From: Phallusia mammillata
Lineage: Eukaryota > Chordata > Ascidiacea > Phlebobranchia > Ascidiidae
Direction of reading: 5' to 3'
Length of the DNA stretch: 64,000 nt
NCBI GenBank assembly: GCA_003260075.1
Contig: QLIY01000381.1
Coordinates: 19,865-83,864 of the forward strand
A model generated the notes under the pieces. The model did not search any database and was not told the origin of the DNA. It saw only the letters and a list, made by a program, of their open reading frames with translations. Position numbers and translations under genes: made by a program. Positions 48,971 through 60,462 of this stretch are shown one piece after another (the first letter of the stretch is position 1; each line of letters begins with the position of its first letter).

Positions 48971-51900
48971 ATGGATTGGTTGGCATACGTGTTTGCTGTT
49001 CCTGCAATCGCATACATTTTCTGGAAATGTCTTGTCATGTATCTGCCCTGGTTACCTGGGAATATTCAGTTTATCAGATCCCTTATCTCACTTGTGCAGA
49101 TACGTGAGAAGTATGAAAAAGAATCGTTACGGCTGTATGACAGGTAGGTTTTCACCAAAAATAGTCATGGACAAAAAACTCACTTGGCAGTTTTAGCTTT
49201 GATTTTAAAGACTTCTTTAAAATACCACAGACTTAGGCAACAAGCTGAAAGGATTCCCAACCACAAACTTATTTTGCAAGAAGATGAAACTTGGAGTTAC
49301 AAGCAAATGCTATTGTGGTCAAACAAATGTGGTAGAGCATTGCACTCACTAGGAATACAATCTGGAGATAAGGTCAGCATAGTTTTACCTAAATGAATTT
49401 TTTTTGTTTAAAAATAATTAGTTTGCTGCTCGTGCACATCGGTAAGATAACATACTATCCCAAAGCACAGAAATTTTACTTGGAATTTGGCATCATACGT
49501 ATTCATACAGGTTGGCTTATTGATGATGAATGAACCTGCATTTCTGGCTTTATGGTCTGGCTGTTCAGCTTTGGGAGGAATCACAGCTTTTCTCAACACC
49601 GACCTTCGAATGAAATCACTCCTCTATTGCATTGACATTGCTGAGATTAAAATACTTATTGTTGGAAATGATTTAGACCTCCTTGAGGTAATGTTTTGTT
49701 TTGTAGAAACAGTTTGTAGGGCATTAAAAGAAAGAGTTGTATTACACAGTCATAAACGTTTTTTTTTTTTTTTTGCTTGTGATGACATGAGCGCAAAAAT
49801 GTTACTTTACTTAAAGGCAATTGACCACATCAAAGTTGATCTACTGGAACGTAACATCAAATTGTTTGTGTATGGCAAGCAAACAAATACCTGTCTATCA
49901 TTTTCTGAATTGGTTGGTAGGTGGCATTGATTTACTAGACTATAATAACAACATTAAAAATTTAGTTATATTTTTGTTTTAAATGCTCGTGAAATTGTTA
50001 CAAGAAAAGTCAGTTTAGACCACTTTCCTATTGATAACATTGGTGCAAAATGTATCATACCATGCACTTACTTTTTTAACATTAAATGGATGCAGTATTA
50101 TTGCCTTTGCATAATTCATCTTGCCCTCAAAATCTTGTAGATTGTCACAAATTAAATTAACTTTCGTTTAGTTTACAATTGATCGCAAATTTTATTTGTT
50201 TCCTTGGGAACAGCACTTTTCAAATGTAGCAAATAGATAATTTTAAAATAATACATTACCAGACCAGCAGACGAGCAACAATATTCCAAGAGATTGGGGA
50301 AGTGATGCTAATTTTGCTGAACCTGTCTGTTACATTTATACATCAGGGACAACTGGTAGGAAAAAGTGTATTGTTTCGGTTTTTCAATTTTTGAAACCTC
50401 CTATCATGTTAACCTCCTTTTCTAAACTAAAACACCACATTTTTGTTTCAGATCTTCCAAGAGCTGTAAATGTGGGGTACAATAAATGTTGGTCAGGTGG
50501 CTCGTTTTTTACTGCTTTTGACAAAGATTTACAGTCAGATGACATTGTCTACTCCTCACTACCCCTTTATCATGGTGTATCATCTCTCATTGGGTTTTGT
50601 GGTGTTCTTAATGCAGGTAGGTACTATTAAAATATATAATTTTATCAGTAATAATTGCTGGTGGTCTGGAAACTTAACAAATGTCTCCGTTAAGTACAGG
50701 CATCACTTTGGCAATTAGAAAGCAATTTTCTTCACACCATTTTTGGTCAGATTGTCGCAAGTACAATGCTGCAGTGGCTTTATACATCGGAGAAACACTT
50801 CGTTCTGTCTGCAACCACCCTGTGGTAAGCTGTATTATGTTGTATTGCATTTAGCACTTTGGCATTGTTGGCAACACTGGCAACTGAAACCTATTGAAAA
50901 ATACCATGACTAACCGTAATCTGTTTCTTGTTGTATTTCAAAGTTGTGGACTTTGTCCTATTGCAAAATAACGTCAGGCAACAGTATTCTGTATTAACAC
51001 AAAGCAACTGGGACTGAAGCTTACTATGTGTCCCTGAAAGGCTGAATAGCCCCTACATTTACCCCACCAGTTCCATAAAATTGGTAAATTGAATGAAATT
51101 TAAAAAGATTGTAGAATTTGTCATTGATGGGTGCCAGTTGTTGTGTTTTACCATGTAGTCCCAATATTTACTCATTCTTTCCTTAAAAGTACAACATTAA
51201 ATAAGACAAACTTCAACTAACTAAAGGTGATAAGATTTGGATTGTTGGCACATTACATATCATGATTGTTTGAGCAGAGTACTGATAACTGTGTTTGACC
51301 TCACAACACCAAACTTTCTCATGGTCATCTCGTAAAATGCATTATTTACAACTTTGCATGTGTGGGGGACTCAAGAGTTTCTGCCTGCACAAACAAACAA
51401 ACAAACAAACGTTATAAAAAAGCAGTGCCTAATAAGTGACCCAAAATGAAATGATTTTTTGGAAAAATATCAACATTTCATATAAGTAGGGTCAAAGTGA
51501 TCGGTGCAGTGTGTTGCAGTATCTTAACATTTCGTTTAAGCAGGTCAAGCGACCCCTGCAGTTTGTTACTAAAAAAGCAATGACGTGTTTCACTCGGTAA
51601 AACCGGATGTTTTTGAATTTAGGACACTAACTATTCGTCGCACGTCTATTCTTAAGGCGAAGTTAATAACACCATGTTATATTTGCATTCAACGTGGTGG
51701 CTTTGTGCATATTTAAATGTTGCCTTGCTTGAAAACAACACCCTTACCGCACATAAGAACAGAGATAACCGCATTGGGACAATTAGTGTTTAATTTTGGA
51801 CTTCCAGTGTTTTCTGAATCTGTTAACTTACGAAACATTTCATTTATTCCTCACGTCCATGCCACAACAGCATTTGTTTGGAATGACTTTGATAATGCGA

Positions 51901-54568
51901 GGTCAAAACTCAAAATACTTTGTATTGGTCACTGGAAACGTTACGATGTAATTACAGCTTCAAAACCGTGTTTTGTTTCAGCAACCTGGAGACCGAAACC
52001 ATCGTATTCGTGCAATTGTTGGTAATGGATTGCGTCCTGACGTTTGGCGGACTTTTCTCGATCGTTATGGCAAACATATCAAGGTTTTAGAGTTATATGG
52101 GGCCACTGAAGGAAATGCCTTTTTCCTGAATTACGACAACAACTTTGGATGCGTTGGAACACTGTCCCCTTTAATGAAAGTAAGGTGTTCTTAAATTACT
52201 GTTTGTAAATCTGATGTTGAAGCTTATGACCATCTCCTTTAACTGTGATAGTGAAATTGCTCGTAAAGAAACTGTCGGCATAAAGAATCAAGACATTAGG
52301 TCCATAGAATAAATCGCATTTGTATAGAAAATAGCTTGTAAATAACTTTGCAAATATCAAAGATCACAGTCTACTGTTGTAATTATAACAAGTTTGCACT
52401 ATTAACTAGCCCAACATGAACGGTGTTACCAGGAAAATTTCTCAAAAACCCCGACTTATGTTGGTAAAAACCGCAACTTGATGTCATTAGCCAGCCCCAA
52501 AGGGCGAGAAAAACCCCACCTTGACAAACACTAAACATGAATAGATCCGGCCGAATTATTACAAATGCAAATACGTGCTATAATATTGATGTTAAAAATG
52601 CATTTAAAGTCCTCTATTTTTGCTGTTAATTTAGATGCATTTCCAAAACTATATCAAACAAACAATTTTATCTTTGCAGAAGTTTGGTAACGTTGCAATC
52701 GTTAAGTACGATCCGGTGAAAGGTGATCTAGTTCGAGACAAGCACGGGCAGTAAGTTGTACAATATTACTACATCTTCATGCGAAGGTTTCATTTTTTTG
52801 TTCGATTACCTTTAGTGCTATTCACGCCGGTACGAATGAACCCGGTCTTCTCGTGGGGAAAATTGGCAAAAAGTACAAGATGTCGTCGTACAAGGGCGAA
52901 AAACAACTGACGGAAATGAAAATTCTTTACAATGTATTCAAGGTAAACTTTAGGCCGAATTTGGATTTTTAATGAAGTGGATTTTAATGACGTGCTGAAT
53001 AGTTTCCACGTTTGTTTCCAAAAAAATGTATTTTACCACACATGTCTTTCGCGAATAAAACATGCGCAAGAATCATAGACTAACAAACATTGGATTTTTT
53101 ACAGGAAGGCGACAGTTATTTTAACACCGGTGACTTACTGAAGTGTGATGAAAACTATCACGTGCATTTTTGGGACCGTGTTGGCGACACCTTCCGGTGG
53201 AAAGGCGAGAACGTTTCGACGAATGAAGTGAGCGATATTGTTGTGCAAGGTCCAGGAATCAACGAGGCCAACGTGTATGGGGTCGAGATTCCAGGTGGCA
53301 TATTTTTTTTAGGATTGCTAGAGAAATAATAACACACGTACATAATTACAAATGCTTGATATTGTAATTTAAATTTTTGCCTTCTTTGTACCTATGTTTC
53401 GACGTTGTATTCAGGTCGCCTTCATCAGGAAAAAAATGAGATAAGGAAAGCGTGACCTTTAAGCCAAAATTTCTTACACAACTGCTTGTAGCAAACAGAG
53501 TGCAAAACGCACGTTTTTATCGATAACGTGTCGTTATAATGATACTGGACCCAACAAAGGCTTCAAATTGTTCGTGTGCAAGAAAATCATGCGAAGCTTG
53601 GCTTGTGTATGCTAATTATGATTTTTTTACGGTCAACCTTAGGATGTGAAGGTCGAGCAGGGATGGCTGCAGTTGTACTGAAAGGTGGTGAACTGGAGAC
53701 GAAGGCTTTGTACGACTATGTGTGCGAAAATTTGCCCTCTTATGCAAGACCTATTTTTATAAGGTGCAAAATGAGTAAACTTTTTTATTTTAACGGGGTT
53801 TGAAATATAGTAGTCTTTGAAGCAGGGGTTCCCAACCTGTGGTACGCGTACCACTAGTGGTACGCGAGGGGGGGGGGTGTACGCGAGTAGCTTCCGTTTT
53901 TTTACACAAAAACCCACAACTTTATATTTTGTTTATCTGGTTTTGTTGACCAATTGGTGGAGAGGTAAACAAAAATCTCATTAAATTTGGTTGTGGTGCT
54001 TTAGTGTTATTTTACGAAGCCAATATTATGATTCTAAATAAAAAACGATTCGATCAAATTAGTTGTCCTGCAAGAAGTGGAACGCGTGGCAGCACAGAGC
54101 GTCCAAGTGGTACGAGATAGTAAAAAAGTTGGGAACCCGTGTCTTAAAGGCACGGATGTGCAGGTTTTAGATACAGTAAACCTCAGATAAACCAAAATCG
54201 GTTTATCCGGATCTTTGCCTAATTTTGAGGTACAAATGATATTTATGTGGTAAGGTTTAATTATTGGACATTGTATAAATCGGATCTTCGCCTTATCCGG
54301 TCAAACGTTTGGTTTATACGGGTCCGAATTAACCGAGGTTTACTGTAATTTTTTGCCTAAAAGAGATTAACATTTAAACAATTTGCACAGAGTCACCGCA
54401 TATTTGGAATTGACTGGAACACTGAAGCAGCGCAAAGTAAAGTTACGGAATGAAGGATTTGATCTGAGCATTATCAACGACAAGATATTTTTCTTGGACA
54501 ACCACAAGAAGAGATATATCCCCCTGACTGACAGAATAAGACAAGGTCTTCAACCAGGGTTATTCTGA
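48971..54568 (+). CDS. Fatty acid transport protein / very-long-chain acyl-CoA synthetase, tandem copy 1
   Basis: Thirteen exons: 48971-49143, 49231-49372, 49511-49687, 49817-49916, 50263-50355, 50452-50616, 50700-50824, 51982-52179, 52680-52750, 52816-52942, 53105-53294, 53643-53763, 54391-54568. They total 1,860 bases, 619 aa, the usual SLC27 length. An N-terminal hydrophobic helix ([12 protein letters not shown]) precedes the AMP-binding domain. [35 protein letters not shown] and [16 protein letters not shown] are FATP hallmarks. The enzyme activates long or very long fatty acids with ATP and CoA and promotes uptake, on ER, peroxisome or plasma membrane. Oddity: the P-loop-like signature reads YTSGTTDLPRA, with Asp (codon split across exons 5/6) where the family and copy 2 have Gly. 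Intron 12 holds two transposons. A poly(A) signal lies at 54637. Confidence 0.9.
53823..54141. mobile_element. hAT-type MITE in FATP copy 1, intron 12
   Basis: Ends CAGGGGTTCCCAACC and GTTGGGAACCCGTG, with repeated GGTACGCG motifs inside. Flanking octamers CTTTGAAG and TCTTAAAG are only loosely alike. A ten-base gap (53868-53877, written as G) interrupts it. Confidence 0.65.
54174..54345. mobile_element. pogo/Tigger-like MITE in FATP copy 1, intron 12
   Basis: 172 bases with inverted ends CAGTAAACCTCAGATAAAC... and ...AACCGAGGTTTACTG, flanked by TA on both sides (54172-54173 and 54346-54347). This is typical of pogo-type Tc1/mariner elements. Inside, GGTTTATCCGGATC is partly inverted again. 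Confidence 0.75.
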
Positions 54569-54636
54569 ATCCTGCTACTCAATTTGCCGCCTTTGCCCTC
54601 CCAGAAGCTTAAGCCATTTTCCACTTATTATTATCA

Positions 54637-54642
54637 AATAAA
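54637..54642 (+). terminator. Poly(A) signal of FATP copy 1
   Basis: AATAAA 69 bases after the stop codon. Confidence 0.55.
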
Positions 54643-54644
54643 AC

Positions 54645-55422
54645 AATATAAACTATTTTAAACCACAAATAAATAAACAAGCAGACGATAGTAACTCATT
54701 ATTTTCGTCGTAAAAAGTGTAAACAATATTTAAACTGTATTCAAAATAGTAAAAAAACAAAACAAGTATTTACTTTACGACCAACATGCACATCGAAAAT
54801 ACGCATCAGAATAGTATATCTTCCACTTTTTGTGCAATACCTGTGCCGTGTTTTCTATTGACATTTGCCCACCCTTTGTGCAATCAAGTGTACCACTAAA
54901 GTTCATAACAAACCATGTGTCTTGCACTTAACGTATTTTTAGTGTTGCTATTTGTTTTATTGCAACCTGCCAACCGTTTTGGGGTCAACATATCATTTTG
55001 TGTTTTAAGCGTTTTGCACATCTACATATGTCAGTAAATTGTAGACTATCACTGTATCCATTAACAGTAAAGTTGCACAAACATAAAATGATGTTGTTTC
55101 TTTAAATTATTAGTATTGATACTGTGTGTCTGATCGCATGTATGTGTGTTTTCTTGTACTTTGTATCATAAAGCGTAAATTGCAGTGGCTAATGAAATCA
55201 CCTTGGCAATAGTATCTGCCAAATCTTGCACGATAATTTATTATTTGTCAGCTGTTGATCTGTTTTACTGTTATATATTCTTTTCTAGGCACTGTACTTT
55301 ACTTCGATCAAAATAAGTCTACTTAACTGTTGTTTCCTCTAACATTATATTCACTTGTATTTAGGCTTGTGGAAAACATATAGTGTGTGTTTTTGTGTGT
55401 AACCTGAATTTTCTGGGAAGCG
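54645..55422. other. Spacer between FATP copies 1 and 2
   Basis: AT-rich, with no exon recognised. It should hold the promoter and 5' UTR of copy 2. No core promoter signal stands out. Confidence 0.4.
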
Positions 55423-58400
55423 ATGTCGTTTTGGTCGTATCTCCTGGCAGCACCGTTTGCTGTGGCTTCAATATCGTGGTTGGTGAAGAGGATCTTTCCA
55501 TGGATTTCTGAAGACATTGCTTATTTGAAAGCATTTGTATCCCTTCTGAGTAGATTTGGAAAGTTTGAAGCGTCCAATCTTATACTTTACGACATGTAAG
55601 CCAATACTTGGCGCATTTGTGAGCCGTTTTTAATAAGTACTTTTTGTCTTCTGACACAGGCTTCAAAAGCGGGCGGGTGAACAAGGAGATCAGAGATTTA
55701 TTTTGTTCAAGGATGAAGTGTGGACATACAAACAGATGCTGTGGTGGTCAAACAAATGTTGCAGAGCGTTGCGATCAGAGGGTTTAGAACCAAGAGATAA
55801 GGTGAACCGCCAGTTGGACATTTGAGTGTAATTTAACTCCCAAGATCTCTGCTAAAACTATTGTACTGCTTAAATTATAGTTCTATCAGAAACGGGATAA
55901 GATTGTATAACTTACAGTATGCCGTTTGTTTTTAAGCGTAACACCGAATTAAAGTCGACCTTTCGAGAAAACGTTGTGTCACAAGGGAGGAATATAGACT
56001 AATGTATCTCACCTGTTGTACAATACGCTTACTTTTACATTGTTTTTTATTTGACAAGTTATTTTCGCACACAAACATATTTGGTTGTAAAGTACATGTA
56101 AATGTATGTGCCCATCTAAATGTACAAAACTCAGAATCGGTCGGTATACCACCTAGGTTGAGAAGGCATAATAAACATGTTATGATTAAAATTTCTAAAC
56201 CGCTCACAAGTGGGCAGTATACCGCCTAGCTCCAAGCGAGACAAATGTTGGTCGGTAGGAATCGAACCAACGACAGCAATTTCCCCGAGCAACAGGATCG
56301 ATAGAGCTGCATGACAGAAGTCAAGTCAATGCACTAAGTTGTTCATTCGGCATCTACTTGCATAAACAATTCATGATTGAAGACAAATCGTTGTACATTT
56401 TTTAGATTTTTTTATTGTGCTGTGTTTTTGGTAGACATTTTGCTTGTGTAACTAATTTGCATTTTCGAATTTCGTTTTAGATTGCCATGTTTATGATGAA
56501 CGAACCAGCATTTTTGGCCACTTGGCTTGGAAGTATGGCACTTGGAGTTGTACCGGCCTTTATTAACACTAACCTGCGAACAAAGTCTCTGCTTCACTGT
56601 ATCGACATTGCAGAAGTCAAGCTTTTAATTGTTGGAAAAGACCCCTCTTTGTTGGAGGTGAACACATGTCGTTGTAAACCAAAAACGCTTATACATTTGT
56701 CTTATACATTGTCTAGCGTTTAAGCCTTTTTTACCATGTTTGGCAAATCTAGGTTTATATTCTCATTAGACTCCAAATCTTGATTGCGCTTTTTCCCACC
56801 TTTAAGAGGATTTTGTGTAACAGGCAGTTAATCAAATCAAAGAGGATCTTCAGGAACGCAACATTGCCGTGTATGTGTACGGGGAGCAAACTGACAACTG
56901 CTGGTCATTTTCACAACTAGTCGGTAAGTGAAACCAAACCATGGTGTGCATTTCGTCAAGGCTTATTGCTATTCGCGCACGCAACATTGGACTTTGTACC
57001 ACGTGGCGTGAGGCCGTTTTTGTGCGTGCCGGAGCTGTCTCGCGTCATTCGAAATTGACGTCGCATTACGAATTTAGTGAAAGCTGAGACACTCCCACAA
57101 ATAGTTTTCATCGAAAAGTCTGGATTTACTTGTGCCAACGGTTTGGACTTTGGACTCAAAAAAGAAGAATTCTTCAAAAATGCCGCCTTAAATGACTGTG
57201 TCTGTTTTTTTCACGAAAATAGCCTGTTCGAACTTTGGACCGAATCACCTTAGAAACGTTTCGAAAATCCAGCCACATTAAAAACATTTTCTGTTTTTAA
57301 ATTTCGTTGCATCAGTTTTGTGTAAATTTGGTGAAAACGAAAACTTTTTAGGACACCAAAAATGGAGGTAAATGCTAGTAACATATGTAGCCAGCGACAC
57401 TTCGGTTCTGGTACTTACCTGTGTATTTGCAACTCCCATCTCTAAAATTGAGTTTTGGACAGACAAACAGAAAAATGAAGACATTCCACATGACTGGAGA
57501 GGCGAGCGCGCATTTTCTGACCCTGCATGTTACATTTACACATCGGGAACAACAGGTAGACGTCAATCTGTCTATGTTTTAAAATGTGGTACAGCCATTC
57601 AAACTTAACTTTTCTTTGAATTTCAAAAACTACAGACCTCAATTTGTTTATGTTTTCAAGTGTGGTACAGCCATATATATTTTATAAATTTCTCCCGACA
57701 GCTGTCGATCCAGTGGTTTTGATGCATGTTTCATAGCATTGTTTATTCAAAGGTCTTCCCAAGGCTGTAAAAGTTTCCAGCCAGAAGTGTTTCCAGGGTG
57801 GGGTTATGGTATCACTTTTGAATCCAACTTCAAATGATATTGTATACACACCACTGCCACTTTATCACACATCTGCTGCACTATTGGGGTTTTGCGGAAC
57901 TCTCATTGCAGGTGAGTTTATCAAATATAAATAGGCCGAATGTCATGTAGGCAACAGTGTCTTAAGACCTAAACAGCATAGCTCCAAGCTGGTGTAACGC
58001 GTTAGTAACACTCGATTGAAGTCACCAAAGTCAAGTAAATAATTACTTCGGACTTGCGGCACGACGTCGGAGTCGTGACATATTGTAAGCGTGACATATT
58101 TAGGTGTTGTCCCCCCAGCGAGGATAAAAAGAAGCATACAAACATCAATACTTGATGCCTAATGGTAATTTGGGCGCTGGAGTAAACGTTTGGAGAACAA
58201 TTTAGATGTTACACGCCAGGAAAGTGAGCGTTTCAGTGATGACAAAACAAACAATTTGTCAAAAGTTTTAATGCTACCGATTAGTCTCTCTACAACTGTA
58301 CTATCCAAACCAATCAACATAGTACTTTGTTTGTAGGTTGTACGATGGTATTAAGAAAGAAATTTTCCGCAAGCAATCTCTGGCCCGATTGTCGCAAGTA

Positions 58401-59900
58401 TGACGTCACAATTATTCAGTACATCGGCGAGACGATGCGATATGTCTGCAAACAACCAACGGTTAGTACTGTACAATTTTTTGTTGCAAATTTTGTTTTA
58501 GTTGTGTTGGTTTTAATTTCCATCAAGCGCATATTAAAGTTGTTGCCAGTTTTCTAGTTTGGTTGCATAACATTAACTTGTCGAAGCCTAATAACATTCA
58601 TTAGTCAAAACTGTACTGATATACTACCCCATTAACAATGATTTTACTCCAAAAAGTCCACTATGTATGTACTAATAGACTCCGGACGACCGCAAGCACA
58701 AAGTTCGAGCCATATTGGGAAACGGTTTACGACCTGACGTTTGGCGGACGTTTCTCGACCGTTACGGTGAAAATATTCAAGTGATGGAGTTTTACGCGGC
58801 CACCGAGGGCAACGTGGCTTTTATCAACTACCACAATAAATTTGGATGTATTGGAACGATGAGCCCATTAATGAAGGTTTAATATTCACATATGTTTTGC
58901 AAAATTTGTCAAATTTAGGTTAACAATTAAACTTCACAAAAGTAAATTAGAATTTAGATGGATACACCAGCTGATACGCCCTATTATGTCTTGTCATCAG
59001 CCGCACTTATGAGACCTTCTAGGGCGAAATTAACAGTGTGCACTGCATGCAGCATAGTTATCGTTTATTGGATTAATACTTTTTAGAGTTAGATTTCGAT
59101 TCGTTTTAGAAACTCGGAAATGGCGCTATTGTAAAATACGATTTCGAAAACGAGGAGTTTGTACGGGATGCGAATGGACGGTAAGCAGTAAGATGACATT
59201 CCTAAAATTGGCGGAAATGGTAAGATGCAATTAACGTTTTTTAACCACTTGTTTAGTGCCATTGTGGCTGATACGAATGAACCTGGCCTTCTGGTTGGAA
59301 AAATCGACAAAACATTCGCTATATCTTCCTACACCGGCAAGAAAAGTCTCACGGAAAAGAAAATCCTTCGGGACGTGTTTAAGGTCGGTCTTCACACGTG
59401 ACGTATGTGACCCCAAAACGTAATATAATGTCATTATATTTTGACAGAAAGGTGACAGTTATTTCAACACCGGTGATATACTTGTGTGCGACGAACACTA
59501 TCACTTGCATTTTCGTGACCGTGTTGGCGACACCTATCGGTGGAAAGGCGAGAACGTTTCGACGAATGAAGTGAGCGATATTGTTGTGCAAGGTCCAGGA
59601 ATCAAGGAAGCCAACGTATATGGGGTCGAGATTCCAGGTTTGAAAGATTGATACAAAAAATAAGTACAATTTTTTGTAAGCTTTACTTGTGTTGATAACA
59701 AGAATTTTCTCCAAAGAATAATACATTGGTCATTGGTTCCGAACTACTATTGTTTTCATTTAAATCGATTCACAAACCTAAAGCGACCATGTCTAGAAAT
59801 TTGCTTCAAAATTTAGACATTACCGAAATGGCCTGTTTCTATCTGGACGTAGAGAGTTTATTGTTTCTTTACCCCCGAGCTTACATTTCGTCTTGTAGGT

Positions 59901-59970
<70 letters not shown>

Positions 59971-60462
59971 CTTGGGCTAATTTGTGTATTTAGAGCCATA
60001 TAATTACATAAAATCGTTCTGATTTCAGGTAGTGAAGGGCGGATAGGAATGACAGCAGTTGTATTGGAAGAAGATGAACTGCATTGCAAAGCTTTTTACG
60101 ATTATGTCTGTGACAGTCTTCCTTCTTATGCAAGACCCTGTTTTGTCAGGTAAACCATTTATTGCTTTGCGGTTTAAGTCACTTGTAATAATCCGCAAAA
60201 GCAAAAAATATTCTACAAAAAATATTTGTGGCATATATTTAGCTTTGTTCTATTGTTTTATGTAATGCAATCCCACAGAGTAACAGACTGTTTGGAATTG
60301 ACCGGGACTTTAAAGCAACGTAAAGTGGCTTTGCGCAAGGAAGGATTTAATCTAAAAGTTGTCGACGACAAGATTTACTTCCTGGACAATGACAAGAAAC
60401 TATATGTTCCTTTTACTGCCGAAATGCAAGAAGAGATTGAAGTCGGTACAATTCGAATGTAG
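55423..60462 (+). CDS. Fatty acid transport protein / very-long-chain acyl-CoA synthetase, tandem copy 2
   Basis: Thirteen exons: 55423-55595, 55660-55801, 56481-56657, 56824-56923, 57463-57555, 57753-57911, 58337-58461, 58679-58876, 59110-59180, 59257-59383, 59448-59637, 60029-60149, 60279-60462. They total 1,860 bases, 619 aa. Exon lengths equal those of copy 1 except exon 6 (two codons shorter) and exon 13 (two codons longer). The AMP-binding signature is intact (YTSGTTGLPKA, split after the first base of the Gly codon). It is followed by [24 protein letters not shown] and [16 protein letters not shown]. The N-terminus ([19 protein letters not shown]) is a membrane helix. Same expected role as copy 1. 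Exon 11 is nearly identical to exon 11 of copy 1. Intron 11 contains a 69-G gap and intron 2 a repeat. Confidence 0.92.
56130..56310 (-). repeat. Possible tRNA-derived SINE-like repeat in FATP copy 2, intron 2
   Basis: On the minus strand GGTTCGATTCC (plus 258-268 of the 56 kb block) is a perfect RNA polymerase III B box. About 40 bases upstream is only a weak A-box-like stretch. A related pair, GGTATACCACCTAG and AGTATACCGCCTAG, flanks it at about 75-base spacing. I could not fold a full tRNA. Confidence 0.3.
59902..59970. other. Assembly gap written as 69 G, FATP copy 2 intron 11
   Basis: A pure G run like those at 25922 and 29595. Intronic, so the coding sequence is unaffected. Confidence 0.75.

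Noticed and set aside
51717-52025. 102-codon frame overlapping FATP copy 1 exon 8
   Set aside because: Reads through the intron and in another frame of exon 8; the FATP exon explains the coding signal.
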